DNA of 64,000 bases from Pseudomonas peradeniyensis (GCF_014268935.2 NZ_JABWRJ020000002.1:1046001-1110000); one strand, 5' to 3'; counted from the stretch's first letter, positions 40,657-52,196 are shown. Notes: generated by a model from the sequence alone, not told the origin. Translations and numbers: made by a program.

Positions 40657-42186
40657 TCAGGCGGCCTGGACGCGGGCCTGATTCTGCTGCAGGTACTCCT
40701 CGAGTGCCTGTTGCTCGGCGGCCGAGGTGAACAGGCCGAGCTTGGTCCGGCGCCAGAGAATGTCAGCGGATTCCACCGCCCATTCCTGCTCGCGCAGGTA
40801 ATCCACCTCACGGCTGAACAGGCCACCGCCGATGGATTGACCCAGGCCCTCTGGGCCTTCCACGCCTTCGAGCAGGCGCCATACACGGCTGCCGTAGGTC
40901 ACGGCCCAACGCTTGGCGATGTCCACCGGCAACCAGTCATGGCGTGCCAGCACGGCATCGACCAAGGCTTGAACGGTGGTCATGCTTTCGCCCCCCGGCA
41001 GCGCTGCGCCAGCGGTCCAGCTGCCGCGCATCTGGGTGAAGAATGGCTGCAACTCGGCCATGGCCGACTCGGCCAGCTTGCGGTAGGTGGTCAGTTTGCC
41101 GCCGAACACCGACAGCAATGGTGCCTCACCTTGGGCTGCGGACAGTGCCAGGGTGTAGTCGCGGGTCACGGCCGACGGGTTGTCCGACTCGTCGTTGCAC
41201 AGCGGACGTACGCCGGAATAGGTGTGCAGGATATCGGCGCGGCTGAGCTGGTGGTTGAAGTGCTCGTTGACCACCTTGAGCAGGTAGTCGGTTTCCTGAT
41301 CGGTGATCGCTACTTTGGCCGGGTCACCGCTGTATTCGCGGTCGGTGGTGCCGATCAGGGTGAAGCGATCCAGGTAAGGAATGCAGAAGACGATGCGTTG
41401 GTCTTCGTTCTGCAGGATATAGGCGTGCTCGCCTTCGTACAGGCGCGGCACGATCAGGTGGCTGCCCTGGATCAGGCGGATGCCGTACGGTGCGTCGAGC
41501 TTGAGATCGTCCTTGATGAAGCTGGCGACCCAGGGGCCGGCCGCGTTCACCAGTGCCCTGGCGCGGATGCTCTGCAGGCTGCCGTCGGCATGCTGCAGTT
41601 CTACCTGCCACAGACCGTCGACGCGCTCGGCGCGCAGGCAGCGGGTGCGGGTGTGGATGTGCGCGCCGTTTTCCCGTGCGGCCATGGCGTTGACTACCAC
41701 CAGGCGCGCATCGTCCACCGCGCAGTCGGCGTATTCGAAGCCGCGGGTGATGGCCGGCTTGAGCGGGTAGCCCGGGCCGAAGCGCAGGCCGCGCGAGGCG
41801 CCCAGGCGCTTGCGCTTGCCCAGGTGGTCATAGAGGAACAGGCCGGCGCGGATCATCCACGCAGGACGCAGGTGCGGGCGATGGGGCAGCACGAAGCGCA
41901 TGGGTTTGACGATGTGCGGCGCCTTGGCCAGCAGGACTTCACGCTCGGCCAGTGCTTCGCGCACCAGGCGGAACTCGTAGTGCTCCAGGTAGCGCAGGCC
42001 GCCGTGGATCAGCTTGCTGCTGGCCGAGGAGGTGTGCTGGGCCAGGTCGTCCTTTTCGCAAAGGAACACCTTCAGGCCGCGCCCGGCGGCATCGGCAGCG
42101 ATACCGACGCCATTGATGCCACCGCCGATCACGGCGAGGTCGTAGCAATCCTGGAGCGGTGGCTGGGACGAAACGGGCTGGGACAC
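40657..42186 (-). CDS. glpD: aerobic glycerol-3-phosphate dehydrogenase
   Basis: A 509-residue FAD enzyme at the inner membrane that oxidises glycerol 3-phosphate to dihydroxyacetone phosphate and reduces ubiquinone. The FAD site is DLAVIGGGINGVGIAADAAGRG, followed by SSASSKLIHGGLRYLEH and the YSGVRPLC region. Length is standard. No ATG fits: TTG at 42192 has AGGAGG only two bases away, while GTG at 42186 has it at eight bases, so GTG is preferred. A GlpR-type operator lies upstream. Its stop codon touches that of the convergent effector gene with no gap. Confidence 0.95.
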   Translation of the reverse strand: MSQPVSSQPPLQDCYDLAVIGGGINGVGIAADAAGRGLKVFLCEKDDLAQHTSSASSKLIHGGLRYLEHYEFRLVREALAEREVLLAKAPHIVKPMRFVLPHRPHLRPAWMIRAGLFLYDHLGKRKRLGASRGLRFGPGYPLKPAITRGFEYADCAVDDARLVVVNAMAARENGAHIHTRTRCLRAERVDGLWQVELQHADGSLQSIRARALVNAAGPWVASFIKDDLKLDAPYGIRLIQGSHLIVPRLYEGEHAYILQNEDQRIVFCIPYLDRFTLIGTTDREYSGDPAKVAITDQETDYLLKVVNEHFNHQLSRADILHTYSGVRPLCNDESDNPSAVTRDYTLALSAAQGEAPLLSVFGGKLTTYRKLAESAMAELQPFFTQMRGSWTAGAALPGGESMTTVQALVDAVLARHDWLPVDIAKRWAVTYGSRVWRLLEGVEGPEGLGQSIGGGLFSREVDYLREQEWAVESADILWRRTKLGLFTSAAEQQALEEYLQQNQARVQAA

Positions 42187-42207
42187 GGGCAAGGCCTCCT
42201 GAGGCTG

Positions 42208-42252
42208 TTCACATCGAATATGAACATTGATGTTCGTTTTCGAAAATACTAG
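42208..42252. promoter_or_regulatory. GlpR operator region upstream of glpD
   Basis: ATGTTCGTTTTCGAAAAT (42230-42247) resembles the GlpR operator ATGTTCG-TWAW-CGAACAT. A second related half, ATCGAATATGAACAT, lies at 42213-42227. Both are within 70 bp of the glpD start, so binding would block its promoter. Further GAACAT-like elements occur near 42313. Confidence 0.68.
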
Positions 42253-42446
42253 CGCAATGAACAGGCGGCTGCCAGTCAGTCTTTATAGAAAAAACTGATC
42301 GGATGACAGGGAAATGAACATTTGTGAAAAAGAGAGAGGTGAACTGTTGGAAATTTTCAGGGGGGGGCGAGATCGAGCACCGTACGGACGGCGCTCTATC
42401 TCATGGGCGACACAAGGGGTGAGCCATGCGCCCCACGGGCACTGTT

Positions 42447-43202
42447 TCAAACCACCTCAAGACGAATCTTGTACTGGTTTAGCAGTTGGGTCAGGGCAGG
42501 AGAGGGGGCCTGATCCGTCACCAGGCAGTCGATCAGGCTGATCGAACCGAGGCGGACCATGGCGTTGCGGCCGAACTTGCTCGAGTCCGCCGCCAGCAGC
42601 ACCTGGCGGGCGTTGGCAATGATCGCCTGGGATACCCGCACCTCCTGGTAGTCGAAGTCCAGCAGGCTACCGTCCTCGTCGATACCGCTGATACCGACCA
42701 CGGCGAAATCGACCTTGAACTGGTTGATGAAGTCGACGCTCGCCTGGCCGACCACGCCACCGTCGCGACGAACCGTGCCGCCGGCCACCAGCACCTCGAA
42801 ATCGTCCTTGGCCGCCAGGATCGCCGCCACATGCAGGTTGTTGGTGATGACCTTCAGGTGGTTGTGGTTGAGCAGGGCGCGGGCGATGGATTCGGTGGTG
42901 GTGCCGATATTGATGAACAGCGAGGCATGGTCGGGAATCTGCCGGGCCACGGCTTCGGCGATGCGCTGCTTCTCGTCGCGCATCTGGTCGGCGCGCATGG
43001 CGTAGGCGGTGTTCTCGATGCTCGAGTCGTAGGCTGCTCCACCGTGATAACGGCGCAGCAGGTTGACCTCGGCGAGCTGGTTGATATCGCGGCGGATGGT
43101 CTGCGGGGTGACGACGAACAGCTGCGCCATCTCCTCGATGCTGACGTAGCCGCGTTCGCGGACCAGCTCGAGGATTTGTTGTTGGCGTGGGGGCAGATTC
43201 AT
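42447..43202 (-). CDS. glpR: glycerol-3-phosphate regulon repressor GlpR
   Basis: A 251-residue DeoR-family repressor. The winged helix (about 1-57) has [24 protein letters not shown] and [25 protein letters not shown]. The C-terminal sugar-phosphate sensing domain has [28 protein letters not shown] and [16 protein letters not shown]. It responds to glycerol 3-phosphate. The ATG at 43202 is the family start (MNLPPRQQQ). It lies between glpK and glpD on the same strand, and its palindromes are found before glpF and glpD. Confidence 0.96.
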   Translation of the reverse strand: MNLPPRQQQILELVRERGYVSIEEMAQLFVVTPQTIRRDINQLAEVNLLRRYHGGAAYDSSIENTAYAMRADQMRDEKQRIAEAVARQIPDHASLFINIGTTTESIARALLNHNHLKVITNNLHVAAILAAKDDFEVLVAGGTVRRDGGVVGQASVDFINQFKVDFAVVGISGIDEDGSLLDFDYQEVRVSQAIIANARQVLLAADSSKFGRNAMVRLGSISLIDCLVTDQAPSPALTQLLNQYKIRLEVV

Positions 43203-43283
43203 GGGCGGTCCTTTGGGGCAGCCGGACAAATTCTGCAATGATGCCGTAGGAAGGGGATGACGACCAGTAGGCCTTTGGTCAAC

Positions 43284-43305
43284 TGGGGCTGCGCAGCAGC
43301 CCCGG
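43284..43305 (-). terminator. hairpin after glpK, weak terminator
   Basis: GGGGCTGC-GCA-GCAGCCCC hairpin 11 bp past the glpK stop. There is no T-run on the minus strand, so it may slow decay or end transcription by a factor-dependent route. Confidence 0.45.
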
Positions 43306-43315
43306 CCTTCCTCAA

Positions 43316-45746
<2,431 letters not shown>

Positions 45747-45758
45747 GTGTGACCTCGG

Positions 45759-45772
45759 TTCTTGTTGTTGTG
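45759..45772 (-). promoter_or_regulatory. Crc/Hfq CA motif at the glpF ribosome site
   Basis: On the mRNA, CACAACAACAAGAA contains AAnAAnAA (AACAACAA) and ends three to five bases before the GAGGT of glpF. This is the usual place for Hfq/Crc translational repression of carbon uptake genes in Pseudomonas. Confidence 0.65.
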
Positions 45773-45792
45773 AGGCGCTGGGCGCTCGACAG

Positions 45793-45829
45793 CAAAAAAG
45801 CCCGGAGTCGATCCCCATTGACGCCGGGC
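45793..45829 (-). terminator. terminator-like hairpin within the glpF leader (possible attenuator)
   Basis: GCCCGGCGTC and GACTCCGGGC pair with one mismatch around a 10-nt loop, followed by six T on the minus strand. It ends 47 nt before the glpF start and downstream of the presumed promoter at about 45850. No minus-strand gene lies upstream for it to terminate. Confidence 0.72.
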
Positions 45830-45840
45830 GGGTACAGGAA

Positions 45841-45884
45841 GTGCACCTTATAGGTGCACCTTGTATTCATAAACGAAAAAATAT
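45841..45884 (-). promoter_or_regulatory. glpF promoter with palindrome and GlpR-type operator
   Basis: GTGCACCTTATAGGTGCAC (45841-45859) is a perfect 7-bp inverted repeat whose middle supplies TATAAG as a likely -10 on the minus strand. Upstream, TTCATAAACGAAAAAAT (45866-45882) resembles a GlpR operator, and a further half-site, TCGAAAATGAAC, is at 45909. GlpR bound here would cover the -35 region. Confidence 0.6.
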
Positions 45885-46052
45885 AGACAAGAAACGCTGA
45901 TGTCAAAGGTCGAAAATGAACGCCTGGCCATAATTTGACTGGCACGCCGGGTTGTGAATTCATGGCCGCTGCTCTAGCTTGGGACCTGCGCTGGCTGCAT
46001 GGGTGGAATTGCCCTAAAGTACCGGGCGACTTGTGATCGACTGGAGCCGTTG

Positions 46053-46523
46053 ATGACCCCCGCCCTGGACCTCTTGAAGAAGGCGCGCGCCGAGCACCGC
46101 GTGCACAGTTACGAACATGATCCGAAAACTGCCTCGTATGGCCTGGAGGCGGCGGAAAAGCTGGGCCTTGACCCGCTGCGGGTGTTCAAGACCCTGCTCG
46201 CCAGCAGCGAAAAGGGCGAGCTGCTGGTGGCCGTGGTGCCGGTGGTCGGCACCCTCGACCTCAAGGCACTGGCCCACGCGGCGGGGGTGAAGAAGTGCGA
46301 AATGGCCGATCCGCAGGCCGCCCAGCGCGCCACGGGCTACCTGGTCGGAGGGATCAGCCCGCTGGGGCAGAAGAAGCGCCTGCGCACCTTTATCGATCAA
46401 TCCGCGCAACAACATGAAACGATTCATGTGAGCGCTGGCCGTCGTGGTCTCGAAGTGGAACTGGCTGCCGTGGTGCTGGCCACCCATACCCAGGGACAGT
46501 TCGCCGAGATTGGTCGCGGCTGA
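46053..46523 (+). CDS. ybaK: Cys-tRNA(Pro)/Cys-tRNA(Cys) deacylase YbaK
   Basis: A 156-residue trans-editing enzyme that hydrolyses Cys mischarged on tRNA-Pro. It has the fold pattern of YbaK/EbsC: RVHSYEHDP near the start, LGLDPLRVFKTLL with the conserved Lys, VVPVVGTLDLKALA, and GYLVGGISPLGQKKRL. The ATG at 46053 gives the normal length. Divergent from glpF, single gene. Confidence 0.93.
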   Translation: MTPALDLLKKARAEHRVHSYEHDPKTASYGLEAAEKLGLDPLRVFKTLLASSEKGELLVAVVPVVGTLDLKALAHAAGVKKCEMADPQAAQRATGYLVGGISPLGQKKRLRTFIDQSAQQHETIHVSAGRRGLEVELAAVVLATHTQGQFAEIGRG

Positions 46524-46622
46524 TCATCTGTACTGATAGAAATTCCACGACTCTGTCTCTGTCGGGCCCTGGCGGCATGCCGCATGCTCGGGGCCTTTCC
46601 CGCCAGATACAGGAGTCGTGGC

Positions 46623-47402
46623 ATGCAGTTGCATTTTCATCAGGTGGACGCCTTCAGCGACCGTCCCTTCGCTGGCAACCCGGCCATGGTCTACCACCTG
46701 GAGCAGTGGCTCGACGATGGCCTGATGCAGCAGGTGGCCGCCGAACACAACCTCGCCGAAACCGCTTTCGTGGTGGCCGAGGGTAATGGCTATCGGATCC
46801 GCTGGTTCACCCCTAGCACCGAAGTCCCCCTGTGCGGTCACGCCACCCTGGCCAGCGCCCATGTCCTGTTCGACGTCTATGGTGAGCAGGCGCCGCGCCT
46901 GGATTTCCAGAGCCGCTCGGGCCTGCTCAGCGTCAGTCGTGAGAACGATCGCCTGTGGTTGGACTTCCCGCGCATCGACCCGCAGCCGCTGGCCGAGCCA
47001 GTGGCGGTAGCCGAGGCGCTGGGGTGCGAGGTGCGCGAGGTCTACCAGACCCGCGAGCTGTTCGTGGTGCTCGACTCGGAGCGGGCGGTACGCGATTGCG
47101 CGCCGGACATGGCGGCGCTGGCTCGCCTGCCGGGCTTGGGGGTGATCGTGACGGCTGCGGGTGAGCGACATGATTTCGTATCGCGCTATTTCGCTCCAGG
47201 CATCGGCATCCCGGAGGACCCGGTCACCGGTTCCACCCATTGCTCGCTGATCCCTTACTGGGCGGCACGGTTGGGCAAGCACGACTTGCAGGCCTTCCAG
47301 TGTTCAGCCAGGGGTGGTGAACTGTTCTGTCGCCTGGAAGGGGAGCGGGTGAAGATCGGCGGGATGGCTCGGCGGGTGGCCAGCGGTATGCTGATGTTGT
47401 GA
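46623..47402 (+). CDS. PhzF family isomerase
   Basis: A 259-residue member of the PhzF/DapF-fold family. It has HQVDAFSDRPFAGNPAMV, LAETAFV with the conserved active-site Glu at about 47, VPLCGHATLASAH, and the second-half IPEDPVTGSTHCSLIPYW. Family members isomerise small substrates, and PhzF proper acts in phenazine synthesis. No phenazine genes are nearby, so this is one of the common PhzF-like proteins of unknown substrate. Start ATG at 46623 with CAGGAG upstream. Confidence 0.9.
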   Translation: MQLHFHQVDAFSDRPFAGNPAMVYHLEQWLDDGLMQQVAAEHNLAETAFVVAEGNGYRIRWFTPSTEVPLCGHATLASAHVLFDVYGEQAPRLDFQSRSGLLSVSRENDRLWLDFPRIDPQPLAEPVAVAEALGCEVREVYQTRELFVVLDSERAVRDCAPDMAALARLPGLGVIVTAAGERHDFVSRYFAPGIGIPEDPVTGSTHCSLIPYWAARLGKHDLQAFQCSARGGELFCRLEGERVKIGGMARRVASGMLML

Positions 47403-47458
47403 GCTGAGAGGCTCGCCGAGCCTTGTCGAGCTAGGTGCAGGGTTGAAAACATCATTTG

Positions 47459-47534
47459 CGTGGGGGCTGGCTTGCCCCGCGATGGAGTATGGCACCGGCT
47501 TCGCCGGTGATCGCGGGTCAAGCCCGCTCCCACG
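47459..47534. repeat. inverted pair of REP-like elements
   Basis: GTGGGGGCTGGCTTGCCCCG and, inverted, GGGTCAAGCCCGCTCCCAC enclose a small hairpin (CACCGGCTTCGCCGGTG). It lies between the convergent PhzF-like and ABC genes. A further palindrome, GGGGCGGGC-AA-GCCCGCCCC, is at 47560-47579 and may act as terminator of the ABC gene. Confidence 0.78.
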
Positions 47535-47620
47535 CTGTCCCAGCCAGATCAAAGTGATAGGGGCGGGCAAGCCCGCCCCCAAAAGGATGTTTTCAGTCCC
47601 AGTGCATCAATGCGCGGAAC

Positions 47621-48715
47621 TCACGCGCCGCACGCCTGCTCATGACTGGCCAGCTGCGCGGCGACGCTGCCGGGCACCGCGAACAGTACCAGGTGGTCCG
47701 CCGCTACCGCGATACCGACGTCCTGGCCGACCTGATGGTCGTTGTGGCTGGGGAAAATCGCCTCGAGCTGGCTGCCGGTGGGCAGTTGCAGGCGATACAG
47801 CGTCGAGGCGCCGAGGAAGCTCTTGCCGATGATCCGCGCCCGCAACGGGCTGTCGGGGGCATGGATGATGTCATCCGGACGCAGCAGCACATCCACCGAA
47901 CTGCCAGGAGCCATGGTGTAGGCGCGGTTGCCGCGCAGCTCGCCGAGTTCGGTGGTTACCGCCTCGTGGCTGCTCATCTGGCCGCGAATGAAGTAACCCT
48001 GGCCGATGAAGCTGGCGACAAACGGGGTCTGTGGCTCGTGGTAGAGGTTGTAGGGCGTGTCCCACTGTTCCAGGCGGCCCTCCTTGAACACGCCGACATG
48101 GTCGCTGACGGCAAAGGCTTCCTCCTGGTCGTGGGTGACCAGGATGGCGCTGGTGCCGCGGCTCTTGAGAATGTCGCGCACTTCATGGCTCAGGCGCCGA
48201 CGCAGTTCCACATCGAGGTTGGAGAACGGCTCGTCGAGCAGCAGCAGCTGCGGCTCGGGCGCGAGTGCCCGGGCCAGGGCCACGCGCTGTTGCTGGCCGC
48301 CGGACAGCTCGTGCGGGTAGCGCCCGCCCAGGCCGCCGAGCTTGACCAGCTCGAGCATCTCGTCGACTACCGCCGCCTGGCGCGGGTGCTTGCCGATGCC
48401 GAAGGCGATGTTCTGCGCCACGGTGAGGTGGGGGAACAGGGCGTAGTCCTGGAACACCATGCCGATCCGGCGCTTTTCCGGGGCCAGGGTGAACCCGGCG
48501 CGGGAAATGACTTCCCCGGCCAGCTGGATCTCGCCGTCGTGCACCGGCTCGAAGCCGGCGATGGCGCGCAGCGTGGTGGTCTTTCCGCAACCGGAGGACC
48601 CCAGCAGGCAGCCGATGTCGCCTGCGTTCAGATGCAGGTTGAGGTTCTGGACGATGCGCTGCTCGCCATAGCCGCAGGCGAGGTTGCGCAGGTTGAGCAG
48701 TAGCTGTTGACTCAT
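47621..48715 (-). CDS. ABC transporter ATP-binding protein (FbpC/PotA-like)
   Basis: A 364-residue ATPase. Walker A is GSSGCGKTT, the Q-loop is [13 protein letters not shown], the signature is LSGGQQQR, Walker B is [12 protein letters not shown], and the switch is [12 protein letters not shown]-terminal TOBE-type domain (about 245-350) has [10 protein letters not shown]. Such proteins energise import of iron, polyamines or sulfonate-like solutes. Residues GSSG and the [14 protein letters not shown] pattern are closest to ferric/polyamine importers. No permease or binding protein is nearby, so it is an orphan. It overlaps argF by 4 bp (ATGA) and is cotranscribed with it. Confidence 0.9.
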   Translation of the reverse strand: MSQQLLLNLRNLACGYGEQRIVQNLNLHLNAGDIGCLLGSSGCGKTTTLRAIAGFEPVHDGEIQLAGEVISRAGFTLAPEKRRIGMVFQDYALFPHLTVAQNIAFGIGKHPRQAAVVDEMLELVKLGGLGGRYPHELSGGQQQRVALARALAPEPQLLLLDEPFSNLDVELRRRLSHEVRDILKSRGTSAILVTHDQEEAFAVSDHVGVFKEGRLEQWDTPYNLYHEPQTPFVASFIGQGYFIRGQMSSHEAVTTELGELRGNRAYTMAPGSSVDVLLRPDDIIHAPDSPLRARIIGKSFLGASTLYRLQLPTGSQLEAIFPSHNDHQVGQDVGIAVAADHLVLFAVPGSVAAQLASHEQACGA

Positions 48716-49632
48716 GCGTGGTGGTAAGCCGGTTCTACAAGGAATTCCAGAAGGGCCTTCTGCGCATGCAAGCGGTTTTCAGCTTCGTCCCAGGCGACCG
48801 AACGGGGGTCGTCGAGCAGGTCCTGGCTGATTTCCTCGCCACGGTGGGCGGGCAGGCAATGCATGAACAGGGCATCGGGTGCCGCCAGGTCGAGCAGTTC
48901 GCGGGTGACCTGGTAAGGCGCGAAATGCGCCAGGCGCCGTGCAGTTTCCTCTTCCTGGCCCATGGAAGTCCAGACATCCGTGGTCACCAGGTGAGCGCCG
49001 CGCACGGCTTCCTTCGGATCACGGATGATCTGCACACGGTCACCACCCAGTGCCAGGAAGCGTTGATCAGGCTCGTAGCCTTCAGGGCAGGTGATGCGCA
49101 GTTGGAAATCGAACTGCACGGCAGCTTCGATATAGGAGTTGCACATGTTGAAGCCGTCGCCGACCCAGGCCACGGTCTTGCCCTGGATCGCGCCACGGTG
49201 CTCGAAGAAGGTCTGCATGTCGGCCAGCAGCTGGCAAGGGTGCGACTCGTCGGACAGGCCGTTGATGACCGGTACCTTCGAGTTGGCGGCGAACTCGGTC
49301 AGGGTGCTGTGGGCGTGGGTGCGGATCATCACCGCGTCGACCATGCTCGACAGCACGATGGCGCTGTCGGCGATCGGCTCGCCGCGGCCCAGCTGGGTGT
49401 CGCGCGGCGACAGGAAGATGGCCTGGCCACCGAGCTGGATCATGCCAGCTTCGAAGGACACCCGGGTACGGGTCGAGGATTTCTCGAAGATCATGCCCAG
49501 CACGCGGTTCTTCAGTGGCTCGAACAGCACGCCTCGTTTGCGCAGGTCCTTCAGCTCGATGCCTCGACGGATCACGCCGAGCAATTCGTCAGCGGTGAAA
49601 TCCATCAGGGAGAGAAAGTGCCTTGCGCTCAT
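48712..49632 (-). CDS. argF: ornithine carbamoyltransferase (anabolic)
   Basis: A 306-residue enzyme that makes citrulline from ornithine and carbamoyl phosphate, a step of arginine synthesis. It has the carbamoyl phosphate loop [12 protein letters not shown], the ornithine region [10 protein letters not shown] and [12 protein letters not shown] with the active-site Cys. It is the anabolic form by context (with argG in the same window and an ArgR operator). It starts at an ATG at 49632 and its stop overlaps the start of the ABC gene. Confidence 0.97.
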   Translation of the reverse strand: MSARHFLSLMDFTADELLGVIRRGIELKDLRKRGVLFEPLKNRVLGMIFEKSSTRTRVSFEAGMIQLGGQAIFLSPRDTQLGRGEPIADSAIVLSSMVDAVMIRTHAHSTLTEFAANSKVPVINGLSDESHPCQLLADMQTFFEHRGAIQGKTVAWVGDGFNMCNSYIEAAVQFDFQLRITCPEGYEPDQRFLALGGDRVQIIRDPKEAVRGAHLVTTDVWTSMGQEEETARRLAHFAPYQVTRELLDLAAPDALFMHCLPAHRGEEISQDLLDDPRSVAWDEAENRLHAQKALLEFLVEPAYHHA

Positions 49633-49737
49633 GATTGACTACCTTATCTGCAACGTTCTGCAGGTCGACCGTATGGGTTTTGTTGACAACGGGGGTGACC
49701 TGCGGCGTAAGCCGCACGGGGCGGACGGAATAGGGGA

Positions 49738-49779
49738 AGGCGCAATACTATAATTAAATGTCGCCTAAAACCAAGAGGG
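49738..49779 (-). promoter_or_regulatory. ArgR operator and promoter of argF
   Basis: TGTCGC-N8-AA at 49759-49774 is an exact Pseudomonas ArgR half-site. A second direct half, AGGCGC-N8-AA, is exactly 21 bp before it, the repeat spacing of ArgR boxes. On the minus strand TATAGT (49747-49752) is a likely -10 with TTGGTT 16 bp upstream, so ArgR would cover the promoter and repress argF when arginine is plentiful. Confidence 0.75.
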
Positions 49780-49996
49780 GAAACAGCGCCACTGTGTCAA
49801 AGGGTGTCGTAAGCCCTTGCCGGCTGGCTGTTTTTTATTTGCTACAGCGGTTGTACACGGCTCGGAGCGTATTTGGCAAACCCGTTGTCGCGAATCGCCC
49901 GCCTGATGTCGTCCGATTCACGACGCGAACCTCGCTGGCGAGCCCCGGTCGGCAGGCGCATAGTCGAATCTCGACAATAACAAGGCAGAGGCGGCC
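49775..49996. other. intergenic region upstream of the molybdopterin oxidoreductase gene
   Basis: About 220 bp with no supported gene. With 49633-49774 it makes a 364-bp gap holding divergent promoters. The argF side is explained by the ArgR region. On this side I see no clear -35/-10 pair, only short inverted repeats. One 80-codon frame across it shows no ribosome site or protein-like composition. Confidence 0.5.
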
Positions 49997-52105
49997 ATGA
50001 CCAAGACCCTGCATCACCGAGCCTGTCACCTGTGCGAGGCCATCTGCGGCCTGAACATCGAAGTCACCCACGAAGCCGAGGGCCCGGCGCGGATCAGCTC
50101 GATCAAGGGCGACCCGCAGGATCCCTTCAGCCGCGGCCATGTCTGCCCCAAAGCGGTCGCCCTGCAGGACATCCAGGATGACCCCGACCGCCTGCGCCAG
50201 CCCCACCGGCGCATCGGTGACCAGTGGCTGCCAGTCAGTTGGGACGAAGCCTTCGCCCTGGCCGCCGAGCGGCTGTGGGCGATCCAGCAGGCCCACGGGC
50301 GCAACGCGGTCGCCGTGTACCAGGGCAATCCCAGCGTGCACAACTATGGGCTGATGACCCACAGCAACTACTTCCTCGGTTTGCTCAAGACCCGTAATCG
50401 CTTCTCGGCGACTTCGGTGGACCAGTTGCCGCAGCACCTGACCAGCCACCTGATGTACGGCCATGGCCTGCTGCTGCCGATTCCGGACATCGACCAGACG
50501 CAGTTCATGTTGATCCTGGGCGGCAATCCCCTGGCCTCCAATGGCAGCATCATGACCGTCCCGGATGTGGAAAAGCGCCTCAAGGCGCTCAAGGCCAGGG
50601 GCGGGCAACTGGTGGTGGTGGATCCGCGACGCAGCGAGACAGCTGCGCTGGCCGACCAGCACCTGTTCATTCGCCCCGGTGGCGACGCGGCGCTGCTGTG
50701 TGGGCTATTGCATACGCTGTTCAGCGAGAACCTGGCCCGGGGCTCGCATCTGCCGGTTGCGGGCCTGGAGCAGGTGCGCGAAGCCATCCTGCCGTTCGAT
50801 GCGTCTGCCATGAGTGCGTTGTGCGGTATTCCGGCCGAGGCGATCCGCCAGCTGGCACGAGATTTCGCCGCTGCCGACAAGGCGGTGTGCTATGGCCGGA
50901 TGGGCGTATCGACCCAGGCCTTCGGTTCGCTGTGCCACTGGCTGGTGCAGTTGATCAACCTGGTCACCGGCAATCTCGATCGGGAGGGCGGTGCCCTGTG
51001 CACGGCACCTGCGGTCGACCTGGTCGCCAGCACTTCCGGCGGGCATTTCGATCAATGGCGCAGTCGGGTCTCTGGCTTGCCCGAGTATGGCGGCGAGCTG
51101 CCGGTCTCGGCCCTGGCCGAAGAGATCCTCGAATCCGGGGAGGGTCAGGTGCGGGCGCTGGTGACCGTGGCGGGCAACCCGGTGCTGTCCACACCCAACG
51201 GGCGTCGCCTGGACGACGCCCTGGCCGGCCTCGACTTCATGCTCAGCATCGACCTGTACATCAACGAGACCACGCGCCATGCCGACCTGATCCTGCCGTC
51301 GACCTCGGCGCTGGAGAACGATCACTACGATTCCACCTTCAACCTGCTGGCGGTGCGCAACGTTACCCGTTTCAACCGGGCAATCCTGCCCAAGCCCGAA
51401 GGCGCGCTGCACGATTGGGAGATCTTCGTGGGGCTGGCCAGGGCCTTTGCCGAGCGCGCGCAGGTCGAGCTCAAGGCAACCCTGCCGCCGGCACAGATGA
51501 TCGACTTCGCCCTGCGCAAGGGGCCTTATGGCGAGGAGACGCCCTGGAAGCTCTCGTTAGGCGTGTTAGACGCGCATCCCCATGGCCTCGACCTCGGGCC
51601 GCTGCGCGCCAACCTTACGACGCGCCTGCGCACGGCCAGCGGCAAGGTCGAGGCGGCCCCGGGAGTACTGCTCGAGGACCTGCGGCGCCTCGCCCGTATG
51701 GCCGCGCCTGCGGATGACCAGTTGCTGCTCATCGGCCGTCGCCATGTGCGCAGCAACAACTCGTGGATGCACAACTATCATCGCCTGGTCAAAGGCAAGC
51801 CACGCCATCAGTTGCTGATGCATCCGGACGACCTGCGCCGGCGTCAGTTGCAGGACGGCCAGATGGTGCGGGTTCGCTCGCGTACCGGGATGATCGAGGT
51901 GACGGTGCAGGCCAGCGAGGAAATGATGCCAGGCGTAGTCAGCCTGCCCCATGGCTACGGCCATGGGCGCCAGGGCGCGCGCTTGCAGGTGGCCGCTGCG
52001 CAGCCGGGGGCGAGTGCCAATGACCTGACCGACGAACACCTGCGCGATGGCGTTTCCGGCAATGCAGCCCTCAATGGCGTGCCGGTACAGGTCGAGGCCG
52101 CATGA
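49997..52105 (+). CDS. molybdopterin-dependent oxidoreductase (orphan, DMSO reductase family)
   Basis: A 702-residue protein. The N-terminal Fe4S4 domain has CHLCEAICG and a fourth Cys in RGHVCPK. The molybdopterin domains follow, with QGNPSVHNYGLM, LILGGNPLASNGS, VVVDPRRSETA and the C-terminal cofactor-binding region RSNNSWMHNYHRLVKG, LPHGYGHGRQG. There is no signal peptide or Tat motif, so it is cytoplasmic. It looks like the assimilatory nitrate reductase/formate dehydrogenase branch, but is short and has no partner subunits nearby. Substrate unknown. It ends at a hairpin with TTT at 52114. Confidence 0.88.
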   Translation: MTKTLHHRACHLCEAICGLNIEVTHEAEGPARISSIKGDPQDPFSRGHVCPKAVALQDIQDDPDRLRQPHRRIGDQWLPVSWDEAFALAAERLWAIQQAHGRNAVAVYQGNPSVHNYGLMTHSNYFLGLLKTRNRFSATSVDQLPQHLTSHLMYGHGLLLPIPDIDQTQFMLILGGNPLASNGSIMTVPDVEKRLKALKARGGQLVVVDPRRSETAALADQHLFIRPGGDAALLCGLLHTLFSENLARGSHLPVAGLEQVREAILPFDASAMSALCGIPAEAIRQLARDFAAADKAVCYGRMGVSTQAFGSLCHWLVQLINLVTGNLDREGGALCTAPAVDLVASTSGGHFDQWRSRVSGLPEYGGELPVSALAEEILESGEGQVRALVTVAGNPVLSTPNGRRLDDALAGLDFMLSIDLYINETTRHADLILPSTSALENDHYDSTFNLLAVRNVTRFNRAILPKPEGALHDWEIFVGLARAFAERAQVELKATLPPAQMIDFALRKGPYGEETPWKLSLGVLDAHPHGLDLGPLRANLTTRLRTASGKVEAAPGVLLEDLRRLARMAAPADDQLLLIGRRHVRSNNSWMHNYHRLVKGKPRHQLLMHPDDLRRRQLQDGQMVRVRSRTGMIEVTVQASEEMMPGVVSLPHGYGHGRQGARLQVAAAQPGASANDLTDEHLRDGVSGNAALNGVPVQVEAA

Positions 52106-52113
52106 AGCACGGC

Positions 52114-52138
52114 AAGGCCGAGCATGCTGCTCGGCTTT
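52114..52138 (+). terminator. terminator after the molybdopterin oxidoreductase
   Basis: GCCGAGCA-TGC-TGCTCGGC, an 8-bp perfect stem, followed by only TTTCC. A short T-run makes it a moderate terminator. Confidence 0.55.
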
Positions 52139-52196
52139 CCGATACAATGCGTCACCGTGCCGACGACCCTGTCGGAAAGTTCAGCCGAGGTGCTTC

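Noticed and set aside
42187..42192. TTG start for glpD
   Set aside because: The AGGAGG is only two bases from this TTG. The GTG six bases on has the right spacing.
49758..50000. 80-codon frame between argF and the molybdopterin oxidoreductase
   Set aside because: No ribosome site, unlikely composition, and it overlaps the ArgR operator and the start of the next gene.
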